In this document: piece by piece, positions 53,405 through 62,874 of the stretch | Layout of the letters: every line of letters starts with the position of its first letter | Position numbering within the stretch: the first letter of the stretch is position 1 | From: TMED88 sp964515335 | Lineage (GTDB): Bacteria > Myxococcota_A > UBA9160 > UBA4427 | Assembly (NCBI GenBank): GCA_964515335.1 | Contig: CAZETS010000002.1 | Coordinates: 59,189 to 123,188, forward strand | DNA: 64,000 nucleotides | Direction: 5' to 3' | Translations under genes and position numbers: made by a program | The notes under the pieces: model-generated | The model's input: the letters and a program-made list of their open reading frames with translations, nothing else | What the model was told of the DNA's origin: nothing | Database searches by the model: none

Positions 53405-54193
53405 TCAGTGCGATCCCTCGATCGCAGTCAGTACCTCGGGGCCTTCTTCCGTCACGGCCACCGTGTGCTCGAAGTGGGCCGACAACTCACCGTCCGCCGT
53501 CACCGCCGTCCACTCGTCGTCGAGCATCCGAACCTTCTCGGTGCCGGCGTTCACCATGGGCTCGATCGCGAACACCATTCCTGCAGCCAGCCTGGGCCCC
53601 CGCCCCGGTCGCCCGTAATTGGGCACCTGCGGCGGCTCGTGCATCTCACGACCGATTCCATGCCCCACGAACTGCCGGACGACCGCGTACCCTCCCCCTT
53701 CGGCCGTCGTCTGCACGGCATAGCCGATGTCGGAGAGGCGCTTGCCAGGCAGCATCTGCGAGATCCCCGAGTAGAGGGACTCGCGCGTGGTGTCGACGAG
53801 CTTCCGCGTCTCTTCCGGGATCGGACCGATCGGGATCGTGATCGCCGAGTCTCCGTGGAAGCCCTCGAGGTCGACCCCGAAATCGAGGCTGAGTATGTCA
53901 CCCTCGCGCAACTCTCGCGACCCCGGGATGCCGTGGACGATCTCGTCGTTGATCGAGACGCACAGAACCGCCGGATAAGGGGCAACCCCCCCGGGTGCGT
54001 AGCCGAGGAACGGCGAGACGAGCCCCCGCTTCTCGAGCTCGCCGGCGGCGATCTCGTCCAGCTCCGCGGTCGTCACGCCCGGCCTGGCGGCCTCGCGGAG
54101 CACCAGCAGGATCTCCCCGGTGTGCCGCCCGGCGTCGCGCATCCGCTCGAGCTCGTGGCGACTCTTGATCGCGATCCGCTCCCCGTACGTCAC
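53405..54193 (-). CDS. map: Methionine aminopeptidase, type I
   Basis: Removes the initiator methionine from nascent proteins, 262 residues. The dinuclear metal ligands can be seen in LSLDFGVDLEGFHGDSA, VGHGIGREMHEPP, FAIEPMV and the final Glu in SAHFEHTVAVTEEG. GTG 54193 overlaps the adk stop as GTGA. The order secY-adk-map is the classic spc operon end. Confidence 0.97.
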   Translation of the reverse strand: MTYGERIAIKSRHELERMRDAGRHTGEILLVLREAARPGVTTAELDEIAAGELEKRGLVSPFLGYAPGGVAPYPAVLCVSINDEIVHGIPGSRELREGDILSLDFGVDLEGFHGDSAITIPIGPIPEETRKLVDTTRESLYSGISQMLPGKRLSDIGYAVQTTAEGGGYAVVRQFVGHGIGREMHEPPQVPNYGRPGRGPRLAAGMVFAIEPMVNAGTEKVRMLDDEWTAVTADGELSAHFEHTVAVTEEGPEVLTAIEGSH

Positions 54194-54765
54194 GCCCGCT
54201 CCAGCGCCCCCAGCACCGAAGCGCTGACGGACTCGATGCTGCCCATGCCGGAGACCTCGAGCAGCAGCCCCTGCTCGCGGTAGTAGGCGAGCAAGGGAGC
54301 CGTCTGCTCCTCGTAGACGCGCATCCGCTCGCGGATCGTCTCCTCGTTGTCGTCGGCCCGGCCCTCGATCTCGGCCCGCTTGAGGAGCCGCTGCACGACA
54401 GCCTCGGTGTCGGCAGTCAGCGCCAGGCAGCACTCGAGCCCCGAGTCGAGCCGGGCGAGCAACTCGTCGAGCGCCTCGGCCTGGGCGAGGGTCCGCGGGA
54501 AGCCGTCCAGGATGAAGCCGCTCCGGGCGTCCGCCTCGCCGAGCCGCTCCTCCGCGATGGCGATCACGATGTCGTCGCCCACGAGCTTCCCGGCGTCCAT
54601 CACGGCCTTGGCCTTGAGGCCCACCGGCGTGCCGGCCGACACCGCGGCCCGCAACATGTCGCCGGTCGAGATGTGCGGCACGTCGAGCTTCTCGACGAGC
54701 AACGCCGCCTGCGTGCCCTTGCCAGCGCCGGGCGCACCGAGGAGAACGATCCTCCGAGCGCTCAT
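54190..54765 (-). CDS. adk: Adenylate kinase, short-lid type
   Basis: Interconverts AMP, ADP and ATP, 191 residues. The P-loop is GAPGAGKGTQ, followed by ISTGDMLRAAV and ILDGFPRTLAQAE. The lid region is short (LLKRAEIEGRADDNEETIRERM region) and has no zinc Cys motif. ATG 54765 overlaps the secY stop as ATGA. Confidence 0.97.
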   Translation of the reverse strand: MSARRIVLLGAPGAGKGTQAALLVEKLDVPHISTGDMLRAAVSAGTPVGLKAKAVMDAGKLVGDDIVIAIAEERLGEADARSGFILDGFPRTLAQAEALDELLARLDSGLECCLALTADTEAVVQRLLKRAEIEGRADDNEETIRERMRVYEEQTAPLLAYYREQGLLLEVSGMGSIESVSASVLGALERA

Positions 54766-56072
54766 CGACCCAGCCTTCCGCGAACGCGCCCGCCCTTCAC
54801 GAAGCCCTCGTAGTGGCGCGACACCATGTGGGCGTCGATCTGGCCAACGGTGTCGAGCGAGACGCCCACGACGATCAGCAGAGCCGTCCCGCCGAAGTAG
54901 AACGGCACGTTCATACGCGTCGACAGGATCACGGGCAGCACGCAGATGATCGAGACGTAGAGCGCACCGACGAAGGTGAGCCGGCTCAGCACCCGGTCGA
55001 TGTAGTCGGCGGTGTTCTTGCCGGGCCGGACACCCGGGATGTAGCCGCCCGAGCGCTTGATGTTCTCCGACACGTCCACCGGGTTGATGATGATCGCCGT
55101 GTAGAAGAAGCAGAAGAAGATGATCAGGCCCACGTAGACGACGTTGTACGTCCAATCGCCCGGATTCAGGAAGCGGTCGATGAAGCTCTGGACGGCCGGA
55201 TTGTCGCTGAACTGCCTCACGGTCAGCGGGAACATCAAGAGCGACGACGCGAAGATCGGCGGGATCACGCCGGCCGAGTTCACCCGCAGCGGGAAGTAGC
55301 TCATGCCGCCCTGGGCGACGCGCCGGCCCACCGCGCGCCGGGCGTGCTGGATCGGAATCCGGCGCTGGCCACGCTCGACGAAGACCACGGCGCCCACTAC
55401 GCCCACGATCAGCCCGAAGAGCAGGATCACCTCGAGGGGCGTGAACTCGTCGGTTCGGACCATGTCGACGAGCTGCGAGAGCCCCGACGGGATGCTGACC
55501 ACGATGCCCGAGAAGATGATCAGCGAGATGCCGTTGCCGATGCCGCGCTCGGTGACCTGCTCGCCGAGCCACATGATGAAGGCCGTGCCGGCGGTGAGCG
55601 TGACCATCGTCGTCAGCCGGAACCCCCATCCGGGGTTCATGACGGCGCCTTCGCCGAACTGGCCGCTCTCGAGGGCGAGCGCCATCAGAAAGCTCTGGAA
55701 GAGCGCGAGCACGATGGTCGCGTAGCGCGACCACTGCTGAATCTTCTTCTGCCCCTGCTCACCCTCCTTCTTGAGGGCCTCGAGGGCGGGGATCACGACG
55801 GTGAGCAGCTGAAAGATGATGGTGGCGCTGATGTAGGGCATGATGCCGAGCGCGAAGATGGAGAGCTGCTCCATTGCCCCGCCCGAGAACAGGTTGAAGA
55901 GGCCGAAGACGGTCCCCTGCATCTGGGAGAAGAAGTCCCGGATGACCGCCGGGTTGATGCCGGGCGTCACCACCACGCAGCCAATCCGGTAGACGGCCAG
56001 CATTCCGAACGTGAAGAGGATCCGGGCCCGAAGCTCCGGGATCCTCATGATGTTCTGGATGCCCCCAGTCAC
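54762..56072 (-). CDS. secY: Protein translocase subunit SecY
   Basis: Channel-forming inner-membrane protein of the Sec system, 436 residues and ten membrane helices. Typical elements: IPELRARILFTFGMLAVYRIG start, plug helix region, IQQ-like cytoplasmic loops (ERGQRRIPIQHARRAVGRR) for SecA and ribosome contacts, and the C-terminal helices. GTG 56072 overlaps the rplO stop as GTGA. Confidence 0.98.
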   Translation of the reverse strand: MTGGIQNIMRIPELRARILFTFGMLAVYRIGCVVVTPGINPAVIRDFFSQMQGTVFGLFNLFSGGAMEQLSIFALGIMPYISATIIFQLLTVVIPALEALKKEGEQGQKKIQQWSRYATIVLALFQSFLMALALESGQFGEGAVMNPGWGFRLTTMVTLTAGTAFIMWLGEQVTERGIGNGISLIIFSGIVVSIPSGLSQLVDMVRTDEFTPLEVILLFGLIVGVVGAVVFVERGQRRIPIQHARRAVGRRVAQGGMSYFPLRVNSAGVIPPIFASSLLMFPLTVRQFSDNPAVQSFIDRFLNPGDWTYNVVYVGLIIFFCFFYTAIIINPVDVSENIKRSGGYIPGVRPGKNTADYIDRVLSRLTFVGALYVSIICVLPVILSTRMNVPFYFGGTALLIVVGVSLDTVGQIDAHMVSRHYEGFVKGGRVRGRLGR

Positions 56073-56509
56073 CCAACGAGCTCCACCGTGCCACCCGCCG
56101 ACTCGACCTTGCTGCGAGCGCTGGCACTGATGCGGTTCAGCTTGATGGTGAGGTTCTTCGGCGCCTCACCGTCGCCGAGCAGCTTGACGAGCGCCCCCGT
56201 CCCCCGGATGAGCCCCGAGTGCACGAGCGCCTCGGCGTCGACCGTGGCGCCGTCACCGAGCTTCGCCAGCTCGCCGACGTTCACCACCTCGACGTCCTTG
56301 CGGAAGGGGTTCTTGAAGCCCTTCTTCGGAACGCGCTGCGTGATCGGCATCTGGCCGCCCTCGAACCAGGGCTTGATCTTCTTCCCCGAGCGGGTGCCCT
56401 GCCCCTTCACGCCGGTGCCGGCGGTCTTGCCGACCCCCGACCCGGGGCCACGGCCCACACGGCGGCGGGGCCGCCGCGCGCCCGGGCGCGGACTCAGTCG
56501 GTCGAGCAT
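56069..56509 (-). CDS. rplO: 50S ribosomal protein L15
   Basis: Late-assembly large-subunit protein of 146 residues with the Gly/Arg-rich N-terminal arm RRRVGRGPGSGVGKTAGTG and the core FEGGQMPITQRVPKKGF. It sits between rpmD and secY in standard spc order, with a 4-base overlap into secY. Confidence 0.98.
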   Translation of the reverse strand: MLDRLSPRPGARRPRRRVGRGPGSGVGKTAGTGVKGQGTRSGKKIKPWFEGGQMPITQRVPKKGFKNPFRKDVEVVNVGELAKLGDGATVDAEALVHSGLIRGTGALVKLLGDGEAPKNLTIKLNRISASARSKVESAGGTVELVG

Positions 56510-56513
56510 CGCA

Positions 56514-56701
56514 CTAGTCCTCCACCAACACGACGAGGTGCGTCACCTTGCCGATCATTCCACGTGTCGACGGCGTGTCCTCGACCTCGACCACCTGGTG
56601 CAGGCGGCGGATGCCGAGCCCGCGCAGGGTCGCTCGCTGTCGCCGGTCGTAGCCGATCGCGCTCTTCACCTGCTTGACCTTGATCGTGGGCTTGTCGGCC
56701 A

Positions 56702-56702
<1 letters not shown>
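56514..56702 (-). CDS. rpmD: 50S ribosomal protein L30
   Basis: Small large-subunit protein of 62 residues from ATG 56702, which overlaps the rpsE stop as TGATG. It shows IKVKQVKSAIGYDRRQRATL and GLGIRRLHQVVEVEDTPS, with the usual length. A GTG one codon upstream is an alternative start. Confidence 0.96.
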
Positions 56703-57205
<503 letters not shown>

Positions 57206-57206
57206 G

Positions 57207-57572
57207 TCAGAAACGAAGCCCCGCTTCCCGGGCGGCCTCGGCCAGGGCGCGGACCCGCCCGTGGTAGAGGAACCCGTTCCGATTGAAGACTACTTCCTCG
57301 ATGTTCTTGCTCTTGGCGATCTCGGCCAGAGCCGTGCCGACCTTCTTCGCCGCCTCGACGTTGCCCGGATATCCGTCGACTACGCCCTTGGTCCGACTCG
57401 AAACGGCGCCGACGGTCGCGCCGGTTTCCGGATCGACGAGTTGGGCGTAGATGTGCTTCGCGCTGCGGTAGACGGTGAGCATCACGCGATCCGTGCGGCC
57501 GAGCGACCGTACGGTGCGGGTGCGCCGGGCACGCCACTTGCGCGACTTCTCCTCGATGACCTTGTTCCTCAT
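57207..57572 (-). CDS. rplR: 50S ribosomal protein L18
   Basis: 5S rRNA-binding protein, 121 residues, with a basic N-terminus and the core LTVYRSAKHIYAQLVD and the end FNRNGFLYHGRVRALAEAAREAGL (in parts). It lies between rplF and rpsE. Usual length. Confidence 0.97.
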   Translation of the reverse strand: MRNKVIEEKSRKWRARRTRTVRSLGRTDRVMLTVYRSAKHIYAQLVDPETGATVGAVSSRTKGVVDGYPGNVEAAKKVGTALAEIAKSKNIEEVVFNRNGFLYHGRVRALAEAAREAGLRF

Positions 57573-57585
57573 TGCTGGAGACCTC

Positions 57586-58122
57586 TCAAGCTCCCGTCTT
57601 GCCGACCTTGCGGCGGATGCGCTCGCCCGAGTAGCGGATGCCCTTGCCCTTGTAGGGCTCCGGGGGCCGCAGGCGGCGGATGTCGGCCGCGAACTGCCCG
57701 ACCGCCTCCTTGTCGATGCCCTCGATGCTCAGGCTCGTCGTACCGTCGACCTTGACGGAGAGGCCCTCGGGCACCTCCATCTCGACCGGATGCGAGAAGC
57801 CCAGCGTGAGCACGAGCTTCTTGCCCTTCACCTCGGCGCGGTAGCCGACGCCCTCGATCTCGAGGCCCTTCTTGAAGCCCTCGGTCACGCCGACCACCAT
57901 GTTGCTGGCCAGCGCCCGGGTGAGACCGTGGAGCGATCGCACCTCCTTGGTCTCGGTCTCGCGCGAGAACGAGAGCACGGCTTCGTCGACCTTCGCCCCG
58001 ATCGCGTCGGGGAGCGGACCGGTGAGTTCGCCCTTCGGCCCCTTCACGCCGATGCGCCCCTCGCCAACGGTCACCGTGACGCCGTCGGGAATCGCGATCG
58101 CCTTTCGACCGATGCGCGACAT
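57586..58122 (-). CDS. rplF: 50S ribosomal protein L6
   Basis: Two-lobed large-subunit protein of 178 residues near the factor-binding site. It starts SRIGRKAIAIPDGVTV and ends with RPPEPYKGKGIRYSGERIRRKVGKTGA (residues about 150-178, in parts), the L6 signature. Standard position after rpsH. Confidence 0.98.
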   Translation of the reverse strand: MSRIGRKAIAIPDGVTVTVGEGRIGVKGPKGELTGPLPDAIGAKVDEAVLSFSRETETKEVRSLHGLTRALASNMVVGVTEGFKKGLEIEGVGYRAEVKGKKLVLTLGFSHPVEMEVPEGLSVKVDGTTSLSIEGIDKEAVGQFAADIRRLRPPEPYKGKGIRYSGERIRRKVGKTGA

Positions 58123-58124
58123 CG

Positions 58125-58520
58125 CTACCAGACCTCGCAGAGCACTTCGCCGCCCACCTTCTGAGCGCGAGCATCTCGGTCGCAGAGGACGCCCTTAGAC
58201 GTCGAGATGATCGACATACCCAGGCCGTTGCGCACCCTCGCGACCTCCTTCGCGCCGACGTACACGCGGCGGCCGGGCTTGCTGACGCGCTTCAGCCCAT
58301 CGATGATGGTGTCGCCCGAATCCGCGTAGCGCAGCTCGAGCACCAACTCGGGCTTCTCGCTGTCGTCGGCGACGCGCACCGATTGAATGAAGCCCTCGCT
58401 CGCCAGCACCTCGGCGACGGCGAGCTTGAGCTTCGACGCCGGGCAGCGCGTCTCGGCATGCCGCACGCGCGCTGCGTTTCTGATCCGGGTGAGCATGTCC
58501 CCGACCGGGTCGGTCATCAT
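58125..58520 (-). CDS. rpsH: 30S ribosomal protein S8
   Basis: Small-subunit assembly protein of 131 residues and the autogenous repressor of spc operons in E. coli. It begins MMTDPVGDMLTRIRNAARV and ends with the S8 signature STSKGVLCDRDARAQKVGGEVL. Two consecutive ATG codons open the frame. Its upstream neighbour is rplE, 26 bases away; rpsN, normally in between, is missing. Confidence 0.98.
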   Translation of the reverse strand: MMTDPVGDMLTRIRNAARVRHAETRCPASKLKLAVAEVLASEGFIQSVRVADDSEKPELVLELRYADSGDTIIDGLKRVSKPGRRVYVGAKEVARVRNGLGMSIISTSKGVLCDRDARAQKVGGEVLCEVW

Positions 58521-58546
58521 GATCGTGATTCCTCAGCTCTTCTCGG

Positions 58547-59089
58547 TCACTGCCGGAAGGGCATGCCGAGATGGGTCAGCAGCGACTTGCCCTCGGCGTC
58601 GGTCGCCGCCGTGGTGACCAGCGTGACGTTCATGCCAGTCACCCGCTCGACGGCGTCGTAGTCGACTTCGGGAAATATGGTCTGGTCCTTCACGCCGAGC
58701 GTGTAGTTGCCGCGGCCATCGAATGCCTTCGGCGACACGCCGCTGAAGTCGCGCACACGCGGCAGGGCCACGTTCATCAGGCGATCGACGAACTCCCACA
58801 TGCGGATGCCGCGAAGCGTCACCGAGCAGCCGATCGACTGCCCCTCGCGCAGCCTGAAGTTCGAGACGCTCTTCCTGGCCTTGCGGACCACCGGCTTCTG
58901 GCCCGTGATGAGGCTCAGCTCCTCGGCGGCCTGCTCGACGATCTTGGGATTCTGCGTCGCCTCGCCGAGCCCCATGTTCACGACGACCTTCGCGAGCGTC
59001 GGAACCTCGTGCGGATTGCCGTAGCCGAACTCCTCGCGCAGCTGCGGGACGATCTCGGACTGGAAGCGGTCCTTCATTCGCACGGCCAT
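58547..59089 (-). CDS. rplE: 50S ribosomal protein L5
   Basis: 5S rRNA-binding protein of 180 residues that bridges to S13. It contains EVPTLAKVVVNMGLGEATQN, LITGQKPVVRKARKS and SVTLRGIRMWEF. ATG 59089 directly abuts the rplN TAG with no intervening bases; rplX (L24), which normally lies between them, is absent. The protein itself is of ordinary length, so L24 is not fused to it. Confidence 0.98.
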   Translation of the reverse strand: MAVRMKDRFQSEIVPQLREEFGYGNPHEVPTLAKVVVNMGLGEATQNPKIVEQAAEELSLITGQKPVVRKARKSVSNFRLREGQSIGCSVTLRGIRMWEFVDRLMNVALPRVRDFSGVSPKAFDGRGNYTLGVKDQTIFPEVDYDAVERVTGMNVTLVTTAATDAEGKSLLTHLGMPFRQ

Positions 59090-59458
59090 CTAGAGGACCT
59101 CCGGCGCCAGGGAGACGATGCGCATGAAGCCCCGGCCGCGCAGCTCACGGGCCACCGGGCCGAAGATGCGCGTCCCGACGACTTCCTTGTCGTTGCTGAT
59201 GAGCACCGCGGCGTTCTCGTCGAAGAGGATGTGCGAGCCGTCCTGGCGGCCGATCGCCCGCTTCGTCCGCACGATCACGGCGCGGCGCACCTCACCCTTC
59301 TTCACGCGGCCGTTCGGGATCGCCTCCTTGACGGTCACGATCACGATATCCCCCACCGAGGCGAAGCGACGCCGCGAGCCACCGAGGACACGGATGCACT
59401 TGAGCTTCCGCGCACCCGAGTTGTCGGCCACCTGCAGTGTCGACTCGGCTTGAATCAT
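59090..59458 (-). CDS. rplN: 50S ribosomal protein L14
   Basis: Large-subunit protein of 122 residues forming intersubunit bridges. It starts MIQAESTLQVADNSGARKL and ends with GRGFMRIVSLAPEVL, the full L14. It lies 66 bases after rpsQ and touches rplE. Confidence 0.98.
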   Translation of the reverse strand: MIQAESTLQVADNSGARKLKCIRVLGGSRRRFASVGDIVIVTVKEAIPNGRVKKGEVRRAVIVRTKRAIGRQDGSHILFDENAAVLISNDKEVVGTRIFGPVARELRGRGFMRIVSLAPEVL

Positions 59459-59524
59459 CTCCCTCGTCTCCCGGACCGATCGCCGCCCCCGCGGCGCGAT
59501 CCTTCCAGCGCCAAAGCGGCGCCG

Positions 59525-59788
59525 CTAGACCCCAGTCGCCTTCGCGACCGTCTCCTGCACCTTCCACTTCTTCCTCTTCGAAAGCGGGCGGTGCTCGATG
59601 ATCTTCACTCGATCGCCGTTATGACAGTCGTTGTTCTCGTCGTGCGCCATGAAGCGCGAGTACCGGCGGATGTACTTCTTGTACCGCGCGTCCTGGACGA
59701 GCCGCTCGACACGAACGACGACGGTCTTGTCCATCTTGTCGCTGACGACTGTCCCGATGAGGGTTCTTTTCTGTCCTCGTTCGCTCAC
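59525..59788 (-). CDS. rpsQ: 30S ribosomal protein S17
   Basis: 16S rRNA-binding OB-fold protein of 87 residues: TLIGTVVSDKMDKTVVVRVER, RYSRFMAHDE and the typical RVKIIEHRPLSKRKKWKV. GTG 59788 overlaps the rpmC stop as GTGA. Confidence 0.97.
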   Translation of the reverse strand: MSERGQKRTLIGTVVSDKMDKTVVVRVERLVQDARYKKYIRRYSRFMAHDENNDCHNGDRVKIIEHRPLSKRKKWKVQETVAKATGV

Positions 59789-59982
59789 TGCATCGCCTCA
59801 CGCTTCTGGAGCAGCACCGTGCTCAGCCGAGCCACGTCACCGCGAAGCCTGCGCAGCTTCGCGGTGTCCTCGAGCTGGCCGGTCGCGTGCTTGACCTTCG
59901 CGTTGAAGAGCTCGTTCCGGGTTTCGAGCTCCTTCTGCTCGAGTTCCTCGATCGACAACTCACGCATTTCGCTCGCCTTCAT
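59785..59982 (-). CDS. rpmC: 50S ribosomal protein L29
   Basis: Helical protein of 65 residues at the tunnel exit. The start MKASEMRELSIEELEQKELE and LFNAKVKHATGQLEDTAKLR are characteristic. ATG 59982 overlaps the rplP stop as TGATG; longer frames upstream are the shadow of rplP. Confidence 0.97.
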   Translation of the reverse strand: MKASEMRELSIEELEQKELETRNELFNAKVKHATGQLEDTAKLRRLRGDVARLSTVLLQKREAMQ

Positions 59983-60395
59983 CACTGCTCCTCCCGCATG
60001 ACCATCCGCGTTCGGATCGGCAGCTTGTGGGCGGCGAGCCGCAGCGCCTCGCGGGCGATCTCGGGGCTGACGCCCTCGAGCTCGTAGAGCATCCGGCCGC
60101 GCTTGACCGGGGCCACCCACGACTCGGGGTTGCCCTTGCCCTTACCCATACGTGTCTCGGCCGGCTTCTTGCTGATCGGCTTGTCGGGAAAGATCCGAAT
60201 CCAGACCTTCCCGCCGCGCTTGATGTGGCGCGTCATCGCGATCCGGGCGGCCTCGATCTGCCGCGCCGTGATGAAGCCGGTACCCAGCGCCTGCAGCCCG
60301 TAGTCGCCGAACGACACGACGTTTCCCCGTCGTGCCGCACCGCGCAAGCGGCCCTTCTGGACCTTCCGATGCTTGACCTTCTTCGGCTGAAGCAT
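59982..60395 (-). CDS. rplP: 50S ribosomal protein L16
   Basis: Large-subunit protein of 137 residues near the A site. It has MLQPKKVKHRKVQKGRLRG at the start and KGKGNPESWVAPVKRGRMLYE, the site of the known modified residues in other bacteria. It lies 27 bases after rpsC. Confidence 0.98.
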   Translation of the reverse strand: MLQPKKVKHRKVQKGRLRGAARRGNVVSFGDYGLQALGTGFITARQIEAARIAMTRHIKRGGKVWIRIFPDKPISKKPAETRMGKGKGNPESWVAPVKRGRMLYELEGVSPEIAREALRLAAHKLPIRTRMVMREEQ

Positions 60396-60422
60396 GCTTC
60401 CTCGTCCTCGGATGTTTCCGCG

Positions 60423-61106
60423 CTAGCGCGCCGGGATCTCGGCCGGCGCGTCGTGAGAGAGCGGCCCCTGGCGAAGCGCCTTGTCGCCGATCTCTCCCTT
60501 GAAGATCCAGCACTTCACGCCGATCGCGCCGTATGTCGTCCGCGCCTCGGCCATGCCGTACTCGATCTCGGCCCGCAGCGTGTGCAACGGGACACGGCCG
60601 TCGCGGTACCACTCGCGGCGTCCCATCTCGGCGCCCCCGAGCCGGCCCGAGCACTGGATGCGGATGCCCTCGGCGCCGAACTTCATCGTCGAGATCATCG
60701 CCTTCTTCATGGCGCGGCGGAATGCAACGCGCCGCTCCAGCTGGGTGGCGATGTTTTCGGCGACCAGCTGCGCGTCGAGCTCGGCCTTGCGGATTTCCCT
60801 GATGTTGATGAAGACGTCGCGGTCCGTGTACGCCTTCAGGTCATTGCGCAGGACTTCGACCTCGGCGCCGCGCTTGCCGATCAGAATGCCGGGCCGCGCG
60901 GTATGGATGTTGATGACCATCTTGTCGCCCGTGCGCTCGATCACCACCTTGGAGATTCCGGCGTGGTAGAGCTTCTTCTTGATGAACTTCCGGACGGCGA
61001 TGTCCTCGTGAAGCTGCTCGGCATAGTGCTTGTCGGCGAACCAATTCGACTGCCAGCCGTAGAGCGTTCCGACGCGAAACCCGTAGGGATGAACCTTCTG
61101 ACCCAC
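60423..61106 (-). CDS. rpsC: 30S ribosomal protein S3
   Basis: mRNA-entry protein of the small subunit, 227 residues, with a KH domain (RPGILIGKRGAEVEVLRNDL) and the C-terminal domain ending around GAIGVKCWIFKGEI. GTG 61106 has AGGAGA about 5 bases upstream; an upstream in-frame extension overlaps rplV and is not used. Usual length. Confidence 0.97.
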   Translation of the reverse strand: MGQKVHPYGFRVGTLYGWQSNWFADKHYAEQLHEDIAVRKFIKKKLYHAGISKVVIERTGDKMVINIHTARPGILIGKRGAEVEVLRNDLKAYTDRDVFINIREIRKAELDAQLVAENIATQLERRVAFRRAMKKAMISTMKFGAEGIRIQCSGRLGGAEMGRREWYRDGRVPLHTLRAEIEYGMAEARTTYGAIGVKCWIFKGEIGDKALRQGPLSHDAPAEIPAR

Positions 61107-61114
61107 GTTCTCTC

Positions 61115-61474
61115 CTATTGCCCGCTCGGGCGCTCGCTGAGGACGAGGTTGATGTGGCTCGAGCGCTTCTGGACCCAGGTGGCGCGACCCTGGGCCCTGG
61201 GCCGGATCCGCCACATGCTCGGCCCCTCGTCCACGGTGATCGTGCTGACGACCAGGTCGTCGATTTCGATGCCCGCACCGTCGTTCTCGTTCTTCTGCTC
61301 GGCGTTCGCGACGGCCGATCGCACCAACTTCTCGAGCGCGCCCGAGGCCTTCTTGGGGGACAGGCTCAGCAGGTTGAGCGCGTCCTCGACGCCCTTCCCG
61401 CGGATCTGGTTCGCCACCAGCCGCGCTTTGCTGGCACTGATCCGGTAGCCCTTCAGCGACGCGCGCACGTCCAT
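61115..61474 (-). CDS. rplV: 50S ribosomal protein L22
   Basis: Tunnel-lining protein of 119 residues: ISASKARLVANQIRGKGVED at the start and the long hairpin followed by IRPRAQGRATWVQKRSSHIN. It lies eight bases before rpsC and two after rpsS. Confidence 0.97.
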   Translation of the reverse strand: MDVRASLKGYRISASKARLVANQIRGKGVEDALNLLSLSPKKASGALEKLVRSAVANAEQKNENDGAGIEIDDLVVSTITVDEGPSMWRIRPRAQGRATWVQKRSSHINLVLSERPSGQ

Positions 61475-61475
61475 C

Positions 61476-61751
61476 TCAGCGCCTCACCTTCTTGTCCGAC
61501 GCGTGACCCGTGAACTTTCGCGTCGGAGCGAACTCGCCGAGCCGGTGCCCCACCATGTTCTCGGTGACGAACACCGGCATGAACAGCTTGCCGTTGTGAA
61601 CGTGAAAGGTCACGCCGACGAAGTCCGGCGTGATCATCGATCGCCGCGACCAGGTGCGGATGACCTGCTTCGCTCCGGACGATTGCAGACGGTCGACCTT
61701 CTTCTGCAGGCTCGGATCGACGAAGGGACCCTTCTTGAGTGAGCGTGCCAT
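61476..61751 (-). CDS. rpsS: 30S ribosomal protein S19
   Basis: Head protein of 91 residues: MARSLKKGPFVDPSLQKKVD, TWSRRSMITPDFVGVTFHVHN and GEFAPTRKFTGHASDKKVRR. The ATG at 61751 directly follows the rplB stop. Full-length and typical. Confidence 0.98.
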   Translation of the reverse strand: MARSLKKGPFVDPSLQKKVDRLQSSGAKQVIRTWSRRSMITPDFVGVTFHVHNGKLFMPVFVTENMVGHRLGEFAPTRKFTGHASDKKVRR

Positions 61752-62582
61752 CTACTTCTTCCCTCGCCGATTCACGATGTACTTGTTCGAGCGGCTCTTC
61801 TTGCGCGTCTTCCGACCCTTGGTGGGCTTGCCCCAGGGTGTGCACGGGTGGCGCCCGCCCGAAGACCTGCCCTCGCCGCCGCCCATCGGATGGTCGACGG
61901 GGTTCATCGCGACGCCGCGCACGTTGGGCCGCTTGCCGAGCCAGCGCGAGCGCCCCGCCTTGCCGATGCGCTGATTCTCGTGCTCCCAATTGCCGACCTG
62001 GCCGATCGTGGCCATGCAGTCGAGGTGCACCATGCGCATTTCGCCGCTGGGCAGGCGCAGGGTCGCCATCTTGCCTTCCTTGGCCATCAGCTGCGCGCTC
62101 GTTCCCGCCGAGCGCACCATCTGCGCCCCCTTGCCGGGCTTGAGCTCGACGGCGTGCAGCTGCGTACCGAGGGGAATGTCGGTGATCGGCAGCGCATTGC
62201 CGACGCGGATCTCGGCACCGGCACCCGACTCGACCGTATCGCCGACGCTCAACCCGTTCGGGCAGAGGATGTAGCGCTTCTCGCCGTCGACGTAGTGGAG
62301 CAGCGCAATGTTGGCCGAGCGATTCGGGTCGTACTCGACGGCTGCCACCCGGGCGGGGATGCCCGTCTTGTTGCGGCGGAAGTCGATCTTCCGCAGGCGC
62401 CGCTTGTGACCGCCGCCACGCTGGAACGAGGTTGTGCGGCCGTAGACGTTGCGACCGCCCGACTTCTTGACGCCGCCCTCGACGAGCGAACGCTCGGGCC
62501 GGCCCCGGGTGACCTCCCGGAAGTCGGACACGCTCATGTTGCGGCGTCCGGCACTCGTGGGCTTGTAGACCTTCACGGGCAT
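61752..62582 (-). CDS. rplB: 50S ribosomal protein L2
   Basis: Peptidyl-transferase-centre protein of 276 residues. The conserved start KVYKPTSAGRRNMSVSDF and the signature GVAMNPVDHPMGGGEGRSSG, with the critical His, are present. It follows rplW by four bases. Confidence 0.98.
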   Translation of the reverse strand: MPVKVYKPTSAGRRNMSVSDFREVTRGRPERSLVEGGVKKSGGRNVYGRTTSFQRGGGHKRRLRKIDFRRNKTGIPARVAAVEYDPNRSANIALLHYVDGEKRYILCPNGLSVGDTVESGAGAEIRVGNALPITDIPLGTQLHAVELKPGKGAQMVRSAGTSAQLMAKEGKMATLRLPSGEMRMVHLDCMATIGQVGNWEHENQRIGKAGRSRWLGKRPNVRGVAMNPVDHPMGGGEGRSSGGRHPCTPWGKPTKGRKTRKKSRSNKYIVNRRGKK

Positions 62583-62586
62583 CGGG

Positions 62587-62874
62587 TCAGACTCCCTCGA
62601 AGAATTCGATCGACTGCCCCTCTTCGAGCTGTACGATCGCCTTCTTCCACTCGGCGCGGCGGCCGATCTTCGTTCCTACGCGGCGCTTCTTTCGCGGCTG
62701 CCGCATGGTTCGCACGTCGACCACCCGCACCTCGAAGAGCTGCTCGACCGCGCGCCGGATGTCGTGCTTGTTGGCACGCGGATCGACGGCGAAGGTCGCG
62801 AGATTGTGCTCGTCGCGCCCGATGCTGCTCTTCTCGGTCACGAGGGGGCGGCGGATCACGTCGTGGACGTTCAC
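62587..62874 (-). CDS. rplW: 50S ribosomal protein L23
   Basis: Tunnel-exit protein of 95 residues, docking site of trigger factor and SRP. It has VIRRPLVTEKSSIGRDEHN and VDVRTMRQPRKKRRVG. GTG 62874 overlaps the rplD stop as GTGA; the longer frame upstream is a shadow of rplD. Confidence 0.97.
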   Translation of the reverse strand: MNVHDVIRRPLVTEKSSIGRDEHNLATFAVDPRANKHDIRRAVEQLFEVRVVDVRTMRQPRKKRRVGTKIGRRAEWKKAIVQLEEGQSIEFFEGV